This document shows positions 1-9,782 of a DNA stretch of 64,000 nt, piece by piece; the first letter of the stretch is position 1; each line of letters starts with the position of its first letter. Below the pieces are notes generated by a model. It searched no databases. It was not told the origin of the DNA and saw only the letters and a list, made by a program, of their open reading frames with translations. The position numbers were made by a program, and so were the translations under genes. The stretch covers positions 108,799-172,798 of the forward strand of contig WELA01006669.1 of assembly GCA_009602735.1 (NCBI GenBank). Direction: 5' to 3'. This stretch comes from Mesotaenium endlicherianum. Lineage: Eukaryota > Streptophyta > Zygnematophyceae > Zygnematales > Mesotaeniaceae.

Positions 1-70
1 TGCGGCAGGCCTCGCGGCAGGTTGCGCGGACGGCACTGCGACAGTCCCCGCGGCAGGATGCCCGGCAAGT

Positions 71-1204
71 TTGCCGGCTGCGCCAGTAGCAGCCATTCTG
101 GCCTGCTGCGCACGCGCGCAGCGACTCGGCAACCGCTCTACAGTCGGGCGCGCGAGCCGCGAGCACACCTTCGCCGCACCGGCCAGTCGGTCCGTTGTTC
201 CGCAGAAGCGCGTCGGGCTAGATCAGGGACGCCGGACGGAGGAGGCACCACGGCTGCCCTGTTCCTTCCGCATCCTAGAGCCCTCCACGACCTCAGCTGA
301 GCCAACGCCACATGCGCTCGCTTCACCTATGACGACGGTACAGCTCAGCGCCGAGGTCATCTCTCTAGCACTGCACCGCATGCTGGCGGTCTCCTTTGCA
401 GAGCTCGGCGTCTCCATGGAGGCAACGAGGCAGGCCGCTCAGCTGATGCTCCAGTCACGCAGAGGCACGCTGCGCACCGTTGCCAGGAGGCCGACGGCCG
501 ATGCCGCCACCGCGGTGCGATCCCCGCCCGCGCGCCCTGCGCATGAGCGTAGGATGATCAGCACTCCTAACGCCGCGTTTTTGGATAATTCGCAGGGGAT
601 CGTGCTCGTCAACACCCAGGCGCCGCAGCGCATCCTGTTTGACACAGGAGCGCAGCCGGTTCTCATCAGCCTCCGTTACTTCCGTCAGCTGGGACTCTCT
701 TCCGCTGACTTGGAGGACTCTCCTACGCGCATTAACACCGTCGCCGGCACGTCCGAGACCGTCGCCGGCCGCACGAGGTTGGCGCTACTATTCACTCTGC
801 GCCCAGGCACGGCAGACGAGACAACCATCCATCGGCACGAACTCGTCACTCCTTTCGAGTCCTTTGATGTGCTCCTAGGGCAGGACGTGCTCTTTCCCAT
901 TGGCGCCGCGGTCGACAACTGGGCAGAACGCGTCTTTTATCGTCCCGACTGGAGGACAGGGGGGACGCGCACCGCATCCTTGCCCCTTTACATTGTCGAT
1001 CGCCGCCCAGCAGTGTCCGCTCTTTATGGCTTCATGGGGCTGGACGATGGCCGGCCAATGGTCAAGACCGCTAAGGACGGGCCCGAGGACCAGGAGATCT
1101 CTGTGGGGGTGGACCTGCTCGAGCCACAGGACGAGGAGCCGGACCTACCTAGTGCCGAGCTCCACCTCACGCCGCAGCAGCAGGCGGATGTCTTGGCAAT
1201 TTAG
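71..1204 (+). pseudogene. gag-end and retropepsin region of element A
   Basis: The first ~170 codons are basic and Ala/Arg-rich with no zinc knuckle, and match 38500-38947 of A2, so they are probably the C-terminal part of gag or a leader; the true start lies outside the window. A retropepsin follows: catalytic DTGAQP near codon 190, then the conserved FDVLLGQDVLFPIGA segment, the ILG-type second half of a retroviral-like aspartic protease. Such a protease matures the polyprotein and works as a dimer. The frame ends at TAG (1202-1204) where A2 has a CAG-containing codon run, so the stop looks like a C-to-T nonsense change and the same frame continues downstream. Protease assignment is firm; the gag part is inferred only from position. 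Confidence 0.75.
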
Positions 1205-2704
1205 GCCAGGGAGCAGATCCGCATCTGCACTGCCCACAGCGCGATGATGCGGCAGATGGCGGACGATGCCACTGAGGCCCTCGCCAGGGCCAGCGCAGCC
1301 ATCGCTGCCGCCGCCCTTGCTCGCGGTGCGGTCGCATCGCCTACGGCTCATCAGGGGGTCTCGGCCTCTCGAGGCGAACCGTCCGCGAGGACCGACGTCC
1401 GCGTTTGCCACGACGTGCCCGTTGGCGTGGCCATTCAGTACAGTATGGACTCTCAGCCGCCCCCTCACGACGCCTCGCATCATACCGGCGAGACCTGGCC
1501 TTGCACCACGGCATCCAAAGACAAGGTCATGGGGCAGGCAGCTTATCTTGGCAGATCTGACGACCAGTCCCTCAAGAGTGAAGAGGAGAGACAATGGGAG
1601 CGACTGCCAGAGGCCTCCGTCGATGTACTCAGCACGGCGCCACCGGAGGAGCCCCCGCCGGCTGCGCCTCCGGCACGCAGGCAGCGCGCACCTACTGGTC
1701 CGCTCGGCTTCAGCGCACCCAGCCAGCCCATGACACACGACTGGCCCAGCAGGGCTCGCACCGACACCGCTGGACCCAGCCGTCCAGTGTCACACGATTG
1801 CTCGACGAGCCACGAGTGTCGCCGCATCGCACATTTGTTTGCGACGAGCCGGGCTGCCGCAGCCTCCTCTAGCGCTGGCACACACTCCATACAGCAGCCA
1901 GCGCCCAGGCTCAGCGTCCGTGAGCCACACCGCACGACCCCGTCTATCTGCGTCCATCTGACCTACGCACATCGCACTTGGCCGACCATTTGACCCGCTC
2001 AAGAGACCACTCCTCTCCGCAAGACGAGCCGCACTCCGCCCTTCCGGCCCCTCTCAGCTGGCGACGACGGTCAGTCTTCTTCCGAGGCGCATTTTGTGAT
2101 GCTGGCCCCTACAGCTCCGCGCGCCAGCGTCCCTCGCAGCCACATCGCTGGCGACGGTCCCTCCGGGTCACCTCCTCCCAAGTTGGCCCGCATCAATAGC
2201 AGGCCGCCCAGTCGTCACCCATTTACGACCGCCACACGCACACGGCTCATGTCTAGTCTCCGGCAGCCCCGGGACGCGCCCGTCCCACGAGGGCAGCCCG
2301 GACCGCGAGTCCAGCTGGCCCCTCGCCGGCTAGCTCGACACCCGCAGGAGGTCGAGAGCTCCGAGCGCTCCGTCTGCACAATCCCCTCTGCAGACATGCG
2401 CGCACGCCTGCGGGCCTACTTTGACCCGCATCCCTTCTTACCTCAGCGTTCCGTCATCGACCAGCTGGCCCACGCGGCCTCGCACCAGACTGACTACGCC
2501 CAGCGCGACAGGTGGCAGCAGCTGTGCGTGGCCTCAGCCCGACGTCAAGCCCGCGCTGTCTCTCCAACAGCCCTGCAGGATGCGCGACTCCGGTGGCGCA
2601 CCTACCAAGACCACGCGCGGGAGGAGCGTCCGCAGCCGCTCACTGACCGCATCCCCAGCCTTACGCGTGACTACGCAGACCGTGCTGTGGCCACCCTCCG
2701 CATG
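1205..2704 (+). pseudogene. Spacer region between protease and methyltransferase of element A
   Basis: This stretch continues the protease frame through 1244-1993 and 2096-2704 with one or more stops near 1993-2090. The product is rich in Pro, Ser, Ala and Arg and has no domain I recognise. Short blocks are conserved with A2 (45700-46830), for example the acidic SDD..L.S-E-E motif near 1558-1600 and a Trp/Arg-rich RWRTYQDHAREE block near 2590, so it was coding. It may be a flexible linker placing the methyltransferase between protease and RT, or hold an unrecognised DNA- or nucleoprotein-binding function. The reading stops abruptly at 2704, where foreign LTR sequence begins. Confidence 0.6.
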
Positions 2705-2981
2705 TGAAATGAATTGACTTACCAAATAGGCGATCAACAATTAATAAAGATCTTTATATCAGCAAGTAATCTTTATGGTATTTTCCGTTAACTGGCTAAA
2801 CGGCAAAGGACAACACACTAGCAGTGAATAATACTCGTAAGTCAAATGCGAGTAAGCTAGCATCATTAATGCAAATCAATAAACTCATACATAAGCAAGG
2901 TTAGAAGACAGTGCGTATCAATGGCTTCTCTACTTGGATTACAGATCTCTCTCAGTAAGCTGTACAAGAGAGTTGGCCTCG
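2705..2981 (+). repeat. Partial family B LTR (first ~277 bp) lodged in element A
   Basis: From TGAAATGAATTGAC to AGTTGGCCTCG this matches the left ~277 bp of the 721-bp B LTRs (10965-11685 and 18457-19177). The match stops sharply where element A coding sequence resumes. Comparison with A2 shows that about 930 bp of A, the methyltransferase core, is missing at this point. The simplest reading is a B insertion followed by a deletion that removed the rest of B plus flanking A sequence. Confidence 0.8.
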
Positions 2982-3330
2982 GGATGGTCATCGACTCGGA
3001 GACTGGCATGTTTGACAGGCCGCGCCCTGCGGAGATGGAGCGTGCCATGGGCTTCCCGCCGCATCTCACACAGGTGGACGGTCTCACTGAGGTGAACCGC
3101 ATGCGCCTCTTGGGGCAGGTAATTGACGCAAACGTTCTCACGTGGATTCTGCTGCAGACGCAAGCCTTGGCACCTCTCTACGCCGCAACCCGGCATCCCG
3201 AGCTGCCTCGGCCTGCCGATGATATGGACGATGACTCCACCGACGATGACCACCCGGCCCCGCCTAGCACGACATGGCATCCTCAGCAAGCAGATCCTGC
3301 ACCGCCGGCGCGCGCGAGCACCCACCCCAC
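2982..3330 (+). pseudogene. C-terminal tail of a DNA (cytosine-5) methyltransferase, element A
   Basis: After the LTR fragment the frame reads a segment with MERAMGFPP and, ~20 residues on, NRMRLLGQVIDANVLTWIL. These resemble motifs IX-X of C5-cytosine methyltransferases, especially the DNMT3/DRM type, where an ER-FGFP block is followed by a -RLLG- helix that closes the AdoMet pocket. The same block sits at the end of the much fuller domain in A2 (47755-47935). It is followed by an acidic DDMDDDSTDDDH stretch and a Pro-rich linker leading to RT. Catalytic motifs I-VIII are absent here, so this remnant could not methylate DNA. On its own the assignment would be weak; A2 makes it good. Confidence 0.7.
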
Positions 3331-3639
3331 CACCGCGCAGGGAGGACTCTGGTTCGCCGGGGGGGGGCCGGCGGAGAGAGGAGTCCTCACAGCGACCCAG
3401 GGAGTCTCGATCACCTGTTCTTTTTCCTCGCTCGCAGGCAGACGGTGCCAACAGGCAGCTGGCCGCAGCTGCCACGGTGCAGGTACCCGCGGCGGGCCGA
3501 GCGCCAACCGCTGCAGGGCAGGTGACACCTGCAGCACCACAGTCTACCCCAGCAGCAAGACAGGAGACTCCAGCAGGCCAGGCGACGCCACCAGCTCCAC
3601 CGCCATGGAAGCTGGGGGGGACACTCACCAAGGCACAGG

Positions 3640-4105
3640 CTGCATAGTTGACGGCACTGCTGGACGGGAGGCGCAGCACCAGCTTTGCCAGCGGCATGCA
3701 CGATCTCGGGCGCTATAGGGGGGACCCCATGCGGATTACTCTCACGTCGCAGGACCCATTTTCCTGAAGCGTTATCGCTACAGCCACTTCGAGGATGGCT
3801 TGATCAGCGCGCAGACAGGCAAGCTGGAGAACACCCGGCTCATTCGGGAGTCCTCCTCTTGCTATGCTGCACCCACGGTCATGCCAGCCAAGAAGGATGC
3901 CTCGAGCAACCGGTCCAAGAAGAGGATGTGCGGTGACTATCGTAGGCTGAACGCGGTCACCGAGCTGGACAGATATCCGATGCCGACGTCTGACGAGATC
4001 TTTGACGACATTGGCACGTGCACTTGGTTCTTAGTGCTGGATCTGCGTCAGGGCTTCAACCAGATTCTCATCGCCGAGGAGGACCAGCATAAGACGACGT
4101 TCTAG
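3640..4105 (+). pseudogene. N-terminal part of reverse transcriptase, element A
   Basis: This is the fingers region of a Ty3-type RT: conserved PAKKD, the RMCGDYRRLNAVTELDRYPMP block and LDLRQGFNQI, which carries the first catalytic aspartate. The start is frameshifted relative to the methyltransferase tail (poly-G near 3359-3367) and returns to the main frame around 3765, as alignment with A2 (54060-54540) shows. It ends at an in-frame TAG (4103-4105) only ~25 bp before the next long open frame, which completes the RT. Upstream, an LT-AQAA-LTALLD-RR block shared with A2 forms the linker. Confidence 0.8.
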
Positions 4106-4129
4106 GGAGCACAGCGGCTCTACGAGTGG

Positions 4130-6184
4130 GTGGTGATGCCGTTCGCATTGAAGAACGCGCCAGCTACCTTTCAGAGGGTGATGGATAAGGAGCTGGTCGG
4201 GCTGTCCTTTGCCCGATGCTACATCAATGACGTGCTCGTCTTCAGTCAGGCGTTTGAGGAGCACGTGGCGCACATCACTGCTGTCCTGGACCGCTTGGAG
4301 GCCGCTGGGCTCAAGTGCCATCCAGGCAAGTGCACTTTTGGGACCCGCGAGGTGGAGTACCTTGGCCACTTGCTCTCCTCCAGCGGCTTGGCACCCCAGC
4401 TGGCGAAGATCTCGGCCATCACAGGCATCCCACCTCCTACAGATCTCTCGCAGCTGCGGGCCTTTCTCGGCATCGCCAACTACTACCGCCGCTTTGTGCC
4501 AGGGTTCAGCGAGCTAGCCAAGCCGCTCAACGACTTGCTCCGCAAGGGCGTTGCCTATGAATGGGGACCAGAGCAGCAGGCGGCATTCGATAAGCTCAAG
4601 GAGCTGCTGGTGAGCACTCCTGTGCTTCGGCGTCCTGACTACGCGAAGCCCTTCATCCTCCACACCGACTGGTCACAGGCAGGGCTGGGCGCTGTGCTGG
4701 TGCAGGCGCATGACGGCTTTGAGCATGTGGTGGCCTACGCCAGCCGTAGCAACAACGGCGCGGAAGGCAACTACGGCTCCTACGAGGGGGAGTGCCTGGC
4801 AGCGGTCTGGGCAATCGTGCACTTCAGGCACTATCTCTACGGCACGCACTTCCGCCTGGTCACCGATCATCAGCCACTTAAGTGGCTCATGACGTTGGAG
4901 CGCTTGACCGGCAAGTACGCACGGAGGGCGCTTATCTTGCAGGAATACACCTTCGACGTGCACTACCGTCCAGGCTCGACCAACCTGGACGCTGACGACC
5001 TCAGCCGTAACCCGCTGCCCTCGTTGAGGGATCTCACTGTGGCCCGCCACGATGAGGATGAGCCGGTGGCCTGGCACGCGGCGGCCTTCCTGGCCTTCAC
5101 CGTGGACGGCGATGTGCGTCCCGCAGGGCTCACTAGCCTGGACATGGTCACCGTCACCACTCGGCGATTGGCCCTGGCAGCGGCTGAGGATCAGGACAGC
5201 TGGCAGCGCGGTCCCAAGGACGTGTGGGACAATGCCTTAGTGCTGCAGTACGTCACGGCCAAGGAGTTGGCACCCGATGTCAGCGCACGCGAGCGCGACC
5301 GCATCCTCAGGCGCAGCCGCGACTTCATTTTCATGGAGGGGCGCGTGCGGCGCGTGATGGCAGACGGCTCCGTCCTGGTGGTCCCTCAGCCTGCCATACG
5401 CAGTCAGCTGGTGCGCCGAGTGCACGCGTTCCTCGGGCACTTCGGTGTCAAGCACACCCTCAGTCTTCTTCAGGGCGAGTACTGGTGGCACGGCATGACT
5501 AAGGTCGTCGCCGCTGTCGTCAGCAGCTGCACTTTCTGCGACCGTGTGCGCTCGAGCTTCACAGCGCGCACCGTTGCCCTCAGCCCCCTTCCTATTCTGG
5601 GACTGTTCTACAGGTGGTCGCTTGACTTGGCTGGGGAGCTGCCCAAGTCTCGCCAGGGCAACCTCTACGTCTTGGTGATGATTGAGCACATGTCCAAGTG
5701 GATCGAGCTCGTGCCCTTGCCCAGCAAGGCCAGTGAGGGGATCGCTCAGGCCTTCCTCAAACAGGTCCTTAGCCGTTTTGGCGGCTGCGCTGAGGTGCTG
5801 ACCGACCAGGGCAAGGAGTTCCAGGGCAGCTTTCAGAAGCTGCTGGAGCGCTCTATGATCGACCACCGCACCACCTCCCGCAATCATCCTCAGACAGACG
5901 GCCTCGCCAAGCGCATGGTGCAAACCGTCAAGCTAGGGTTGCGGAAATACTGCCTTGCCCACGACGGTACCCACTGGGACGACGCCCTCTCTTGGCTGGC
6001 GATGGGGTACAGGTTCAGTAAGCAGGCCTCCTTGGCCTCTCACTCTCCCTACTTCCTTCTCTACGGCCGACAGCCCATCCTGCCAGCAGCAGCCAGGATT
6101 GTGGCCGAGAACGTCTTGGACTTGGACAGTCCCGAGACATGGAGTGCTCTTATCGGCAGCGTGCTCAGCTCTTTCGGCGCCTGA
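4130..6184 (+). pseudogene. RT C-terminal half, RNase H and integrase of element A (684 codons open)
   Basis: Domains in order: RT palm with PFALKNAPATFQ; active-site motif YINDVL at 4220-4234; connection with FLGIANYYRRF; RNase H (TDWSQAGLGAVLV, then VTDHQPLKWL); integrase HHCC zinc domain (H-x6-H and CTFC) near 5420-5540; catalytic core with LDLAG, LTDQGKEF and SRNHPQTDGLAKRM. Two catalytic positions are damaged. The YxDD motif reads YIND (A2 has YIDD), and the DDE glutamate is lysine (codon AAG, 5909-5911). Both are G-to-A changes. The frame is otherwise long and open, so decay is recent or limited. RT, RNase H and integrase would copy and insert the element; this copy could not act by itself. 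Confidence 0.9.
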
Positions 6185-6670
6185 TGCCCATGGCCATGGA
6201 TAACCTCAGCATCGCACAGCATGACTCGTGGAGGAGCCCATCATCTGCGGGTGTTGCAGTTTTCCGCAAGTGCCTTCGTGTACCTACGACGCCAGACGAA
6301 AAACACCCTCAACACCAGCAGCTCGCCGGTCATCCTGCGCGTCAAGCGTACCTTGGCGTCAGGAGTCCTAGAGCTGGAAGGCGCAGATGGCCGTCTTCAC
6401 AAGGACCACACAAAGAACTGTGGGTCGTGCCACCTTCCTAACCTTGACTTGCAGGTCCGTCCCCGCGACGCGCGGCCGCCCCGGGACTGGGCGTGCCAGA
6501 TCTGTCAAAGCACTGGCCAGGAGGCCAAGATGCTGCTCTGCGACAGCTGCAACCTCGGCTTCCACACCAGCTGCCTCGACCCTCCGCTGGCCCGCGTGCC
6601 CGCAGGAGACTGGTTTTGCAGTGGCTGCTCTGAGTTGGCCTTAGGCAGCAATCACAGCCCATCAGCTTGA
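6185..6670 (+). pseudogene. Pol C-terminal tail with PHD finger, element A
   Basis: After a stop and frame slip near 6184 the pol tail continues with FVYLRRQTKNTLN and a KDH-KNC-CHLPNLD block, then a canonical PHD finger (Cys codons from 6494 to 6628). The spacing is C-x2-C-x11-C-x2-C-x4-H-x2-C-x14-C-x2-C, with the invariant Trp two residues before the last Cys pair (DWFCSGC). PHD fingers bind histone H3 tails. At the end of a Ty3 integrase this one occupies the place where chromoviruses carry a chromodomain, so a role in choosing integration sites is likely by analogy. The ORF ends at TGA, ~10 bp before the polypurine tract. Confidence 0.85.
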
Positions 6671-6678
6671 CGCTGAGA

Positions 6679-6690
6679 GCTGGGGGGGGA
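6679..6690 (+). other. Polypurine tract of element A
   Basis: The run GAGCTGGGGGGGGA directly follows the pol stop, the usual place and composition of the plus-strand primer of LTR retrotransposons. The LTR start just after it is unclear because a 138-bp direct repeat unit intervenes before the TGTCA boundary at 6829. Confidence 0.6.
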
Positions 6691-6828
6691 ATTAAAATAT
6701 TTGACACTTGACTCCCTTTTTGGCTATAAAGCCATTTGTATTATAGACTTCGTTGCAGCAAAGCGTGCTTGTCTATTATGTGCTGCTTATGCCGACAATG
6801 CGCACCCGATCTCTTAACGCACGACAGC
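6691..6828 (+). repeat. ~138-bp direct repeat, copy 1, with TATA-like box
   Basis: Nearly identical to 7581-7719, from TTTGACACTTGACTCC to GCACGACA. It contains GGCTATAAAGCC (around 6720), a TATA-like box inside a short inverted repeat. It lies between the polypurine tract and the likely LTR start. Either it is the first part of the A LTR (the locus then being a tandem LTR) or it is a separate repeat flanking it. Confidence 0.65.
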
Positions 6829-7580
6829 TGTCATGATTTATTAAGTCGAGGTTGCCGCACAAAACCGAGCTCCACATGTGTGAACCATCAACCTAGGAAG
6901 GCCGACTTTGCATAGACTTTACGCATCAATATGTTGACTTTTCTCAATTTTCAAGTCACCAAAGTGTAGCGCGTCAAGTCACCTTCCAAATGGCACCGGG
7001 TTCGCGTCATGTGGTCAAGGATCGAGCGAGATATGAGCGATCTAGTCCGCGTCACCTACCGGCCCCTAGCGGATCCTCACCAAAGGGCAATTTGTGTTTC
7101 AATGTGCACGAGGGACACATTCTTGCCCATTCGTGACCCCCTAAAACCCCTAGCTTGTGCGCAAAAATCCGCGAGCCCCTTAGCCTACATACGCTTTGCA
7201 TTTCCATAGTATATGTGCATCATTGAGGCTATAACTTGGTGACTACATCACCTACCCCTAGAGGAAGCTTCGTCAATTTCCAGATCCACTTTTGAGGCGC
7301 TATCTAAATAGAATCACCCAAGGTAAGCTCAGCCAATGAGAGACACATAGCATATCCTAGGGACCACTTAGTTACTCTCTTGTGAAGAGCAAGCCCTCCA
7401 GGCTTCCAGTCACTTGAAGAACTTCACAAGTGGTGAGCAAAGTCACAGCTTAAGCCCTTGCCATAGGACTACATGAAGATCATGATGTGCTTCTAGTGAT
7501 CTTTTGGGCCATTCTTCATTAGTTGTTTTCCTACCAGATTGCAGTCTTGAGGTACTCACTCTGGAGAGTACACTTCACTT
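6829..7580 (+). repeat. Probable 3' LTR of element A
   Basis: Begins TGTCATGATTTATTAAG. Two blocks, 6829-6960 and 7366-7572, match 36359-36760, the region just upstream of the A2 coding part; A2 lacks the middle ~400 bp. Shared sequence at the 3' end of A and the 5' end of A2 is what an LTR should give. No open frame of interest is present. The exact ends are uncertain. Confidence 0.55.
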
Positions 7581-7719
7581 AATTAGAACATTTGACACTT
7601 GACTCCCTTTTTGGCTATAAAGCCATTTGTGTTATAGACTTTGTTGCAGCAAAGCCTGCTTGTCTACTATGTGCTGCTTATGCCGACAATGCGCACCCGA
7701 TCTCTTAATGCACGACAGG
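7581..7719 (+). repeat. ~138-bp direct repeat, copy 2
   Basis: Second copy of 6691-6828, including the TATA-like GGCTATAAAGCC around 7612 and the ACGACA end. Directly afterwards the sequence switches to a fragment of the family C LTR. Confidence 0.65.
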
Positions 7720-7948
7720 CATAACTTCTTTGTGTTTTATCAGTTTTCACTTTTGTAAATTTCTACGGGTTTGTAATGACAAGGCCTTCCATCCTACACC
7801 ATTTGTGAGCAGTTTCTTGCTACTCAAAATGTTGAGTAGTTTTCCTAAGCTTTCTTAGTGATATGCCGCTGCACTCATTAGTATGATTGCAACTAGGTCC
7901 TTTCCTCGTGAGTCACTACGCTTCCACTAGGGCGCTCTGCCCCTTTCA
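7720..7948 (+). repeat. Family C LTR fragment (3' part, plus orientation)
   Basis: Reverse-complement match to the C1 LTRs (38948-39691, 44304-45046), starting mid-LTR at GGCATAACTTC and running to the LTR end CCCCTTTCA. No primer-binding site follows, so it is a fragment and not the 5' end of a local element. Confidence 0.8.
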
Positions 7949-8062
7949 TCTCGGCTCTACTACATCCGGTAGTTTTTGGAGACCTTCATACATAATTTTT
8001 ATACTTCATTTAATTTTCCCCATGTGTTTGTTCACAAATCGAAGATCCAATATAAGTCGGAG

Positions 8063-8425
8063 TTATTTCCCCTCCACAATTTTAAATGAGGATATGCAAA
8101 GCGGTGGCTGAGGAGCTGACCATTTAATGGCGGCTCCCATGTTCAATAGGTCTTGAATGGCATCTCTTGTGAAGTCTGAAAACCTAATGACACCTTTTTG
8201 TGTATAGCTCCGTGGTGCCCCTAATTCATTCCAATTCATCTGATATCCACTTTTAACAATAGATAAGACGTACAAAATATTGCACCATCTGGTCCACCAG
8301 TGGTACTTATCAGCGAGCCTATGATCCATGCGCACTGGTTTCGCTTGCTGGTCCAATACTTTACCAGCAGCAGCAGGCAAAGGCACTCTATTGCTAAGGA
8401 TGCAAGCGAGTTCCTCATCAAATCT
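8063..8425 (-). pseudogene. RT N-terminal fragment, probably DIRS-like retroelement
   Basis: The minus-strand product contains, in order, SIVKSGYQMNW, a FSDFTRDAIQDLLNMGAA helix and PLCISSFKIVEG. This order (GY-x-W/F, then an LL--GAI helix, then a P-x(n)-SPL-V-strand) is that of the N-terminal fingers of DIRS/Ngaro-type RTs, not Ty3. The frame breaks at 8062, before the palm motifs, so no catalytic YxDD is present. A gag-like frame with a decayed zinc knuckle lies just upstream (8679-9782), in the gag-pol order expected of such an element. A tyrosine recombinase, which would settle the family, was not found. Confidence 0.4.
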
Positions 8426-8678
8426 CGTATTTTCTAATTAAAAAACGTGCAAGCACGAAGCGTTGCAAGAGGTGTGCTTACTGCAAGTAATTAGGCAACC
8501 GTAAAATGGGCATGATACATGTTGCACAAATGAATCCATCTCGCCATCCAATGGAAGACGACATGACAAAAAAGATGTACACTGGCCAAGTTTCATTGCA
8601 GTCTTGGCAATTGCCATTTCATCATTACATTTTTCGATTAGCCTCGCAGTATGACCCAAAATGCCAATTGGCCTCGCA

Positions 8679-9782
8679 CTATGTCTTGCACTGATTTTGC
8701 TTGAACTGTGTAGAAGGAGATGTTCCCATCATTGCGAGTCCCATGGGCAGTCCCATTAAAGGTTGGAAAGTCATATGTGAATGCTGTACCGGTACAGCTC
8801 TATTTTTTGGACGACCATCATAACGTTTGGGCTGCTGACGCTCTGTGGAAAGATGACCATATATGCCAAAATTATAGCAGTACGCATGGAGCACGCCATT
8901 TTCCTTAGGGCCACTGCCCTTGACGAACTTGTCAATTATGGGTTTGTACCCTTCCTCCTTCATTTTAGCTTTCTTACTACGGCATAAAGCATCTAAATTT
9001 TCCTTCTCTGGATCTTTCCCTTTTGTGATACATTATTTAATGGCCTTGTTTACTACTGGCCAAGAATATTCCTCTGCCAGCCACACTTGCCTTTTGCGGA
9101 AACTAATCACTGACACAAAGGAAGCGAGCAATGTACCTGTGGTTTTAGTGTCGCCGTTGCCCGAGGCTGCCTGCGCTTGCGTCGTAAGTTCCTCCAGCTC
9201 GTTGCAGCATTTGATTTGGACTTCATTGCCTTCTAATAGTTTGCTGATTCCCGCCATGTCCTTCTCTTCTTTTAGCCGCTTCATCTCAAGCATAAGCTAG
9301 TCTGTCGTGCTGCTGTCCGCTGGTCTCTTGCCTTTGTCCTTAATTTTTTCTCTCAGTGCCCCTAGGATCTGCTGCATCTTATCCATTTTCTAAGCAACAT
9401 TGAGTAATTATGGCTTTGCTATTTCTTTCTAGATTGCTCGTGCAGCCATGACCTGGTCCTCAGAGGCTTAACGGGCTTCATTTTTGTCCAAAACTTGCTT
9501 TTGTGTGAGACGCAACAGAACTTCCTTGTCAACGTCTTACAGTGATGCAAGGGTAACTTGGCAGCTAGTACCTTCCTGCGTAGACTTGCCAGAGTTAAGC
9601 GTGGGGTCAAAATCTGTTGTGATGGGATGTTGAGAACTCGTGTTATCGAGCGGTAACTTGCCAGAGGTTTGTAAATGCTTTAAGACTCGAGCTTGAATCC
9701 CTGTGGACATAGAAGCTTGCTTAAACTGAAAGTGAGTATACGACAGCAGGTCCATCTGCACTTGCACAAACTTTTTTGTCAC
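8679..9782 (-). pseudogene. Gag-like protein with decayed zinc knuckle upstream of the DIRS-like RT
   Basis: Broken minus-strand frames 9782-9537, 9293-9033 and 8963-8679 read as one protein: an N-terminal helical part, a charged coiled-coil (MLEMKRLKEEKD--ISKLLEG) and a lysine-rich segment. It ends in CYNFGIYGHLSTER, a CCHC knuckle in which the second and fourth Cys are replaced (Phe, Arg). Such knuckles bind retroelement RNA. The layout and strand fit the RT fragment at 8063-8425. It is a relic, with stops between the parts. Confidence 0.4.

Larger units (their letters stand above)
1..7580 (+). mobile_element. Element A: Ty3-type LTR retrotransposon encoding protease, DNA methyltransferase tail, RT/RNase H/integrase and PHD finger; 5' end outside window
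   Basis: The segment is GC-rich and codes on the plus strand in the order retropepsin, Pro/Ser-rich spacer, methyltransferase C-terminus, RT, RNase H, integrase, PHD finger. The major open stretches (71-1204, 1244-1993, 2096-2707, 2921-3718, 3800-4105, 4130-6184, 6221-6670) share one reading frame, interrupted by stops and a local frameshift near 3360-3770, so the ancestor probably made one polyprotein. A purine-rich tract at 6679-6690 ends the internal region. The 3' LTR material is probably 6829-7580. A sister copy (A2) lies at 36359-55087 in pieces. The copy is dead: nonsense codons, a lost methyltransferase core and altered RT and integrase catalytic residues. It lacks its 5' LTR because the window starts inside gag/pro. 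Confidence 0.85.
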
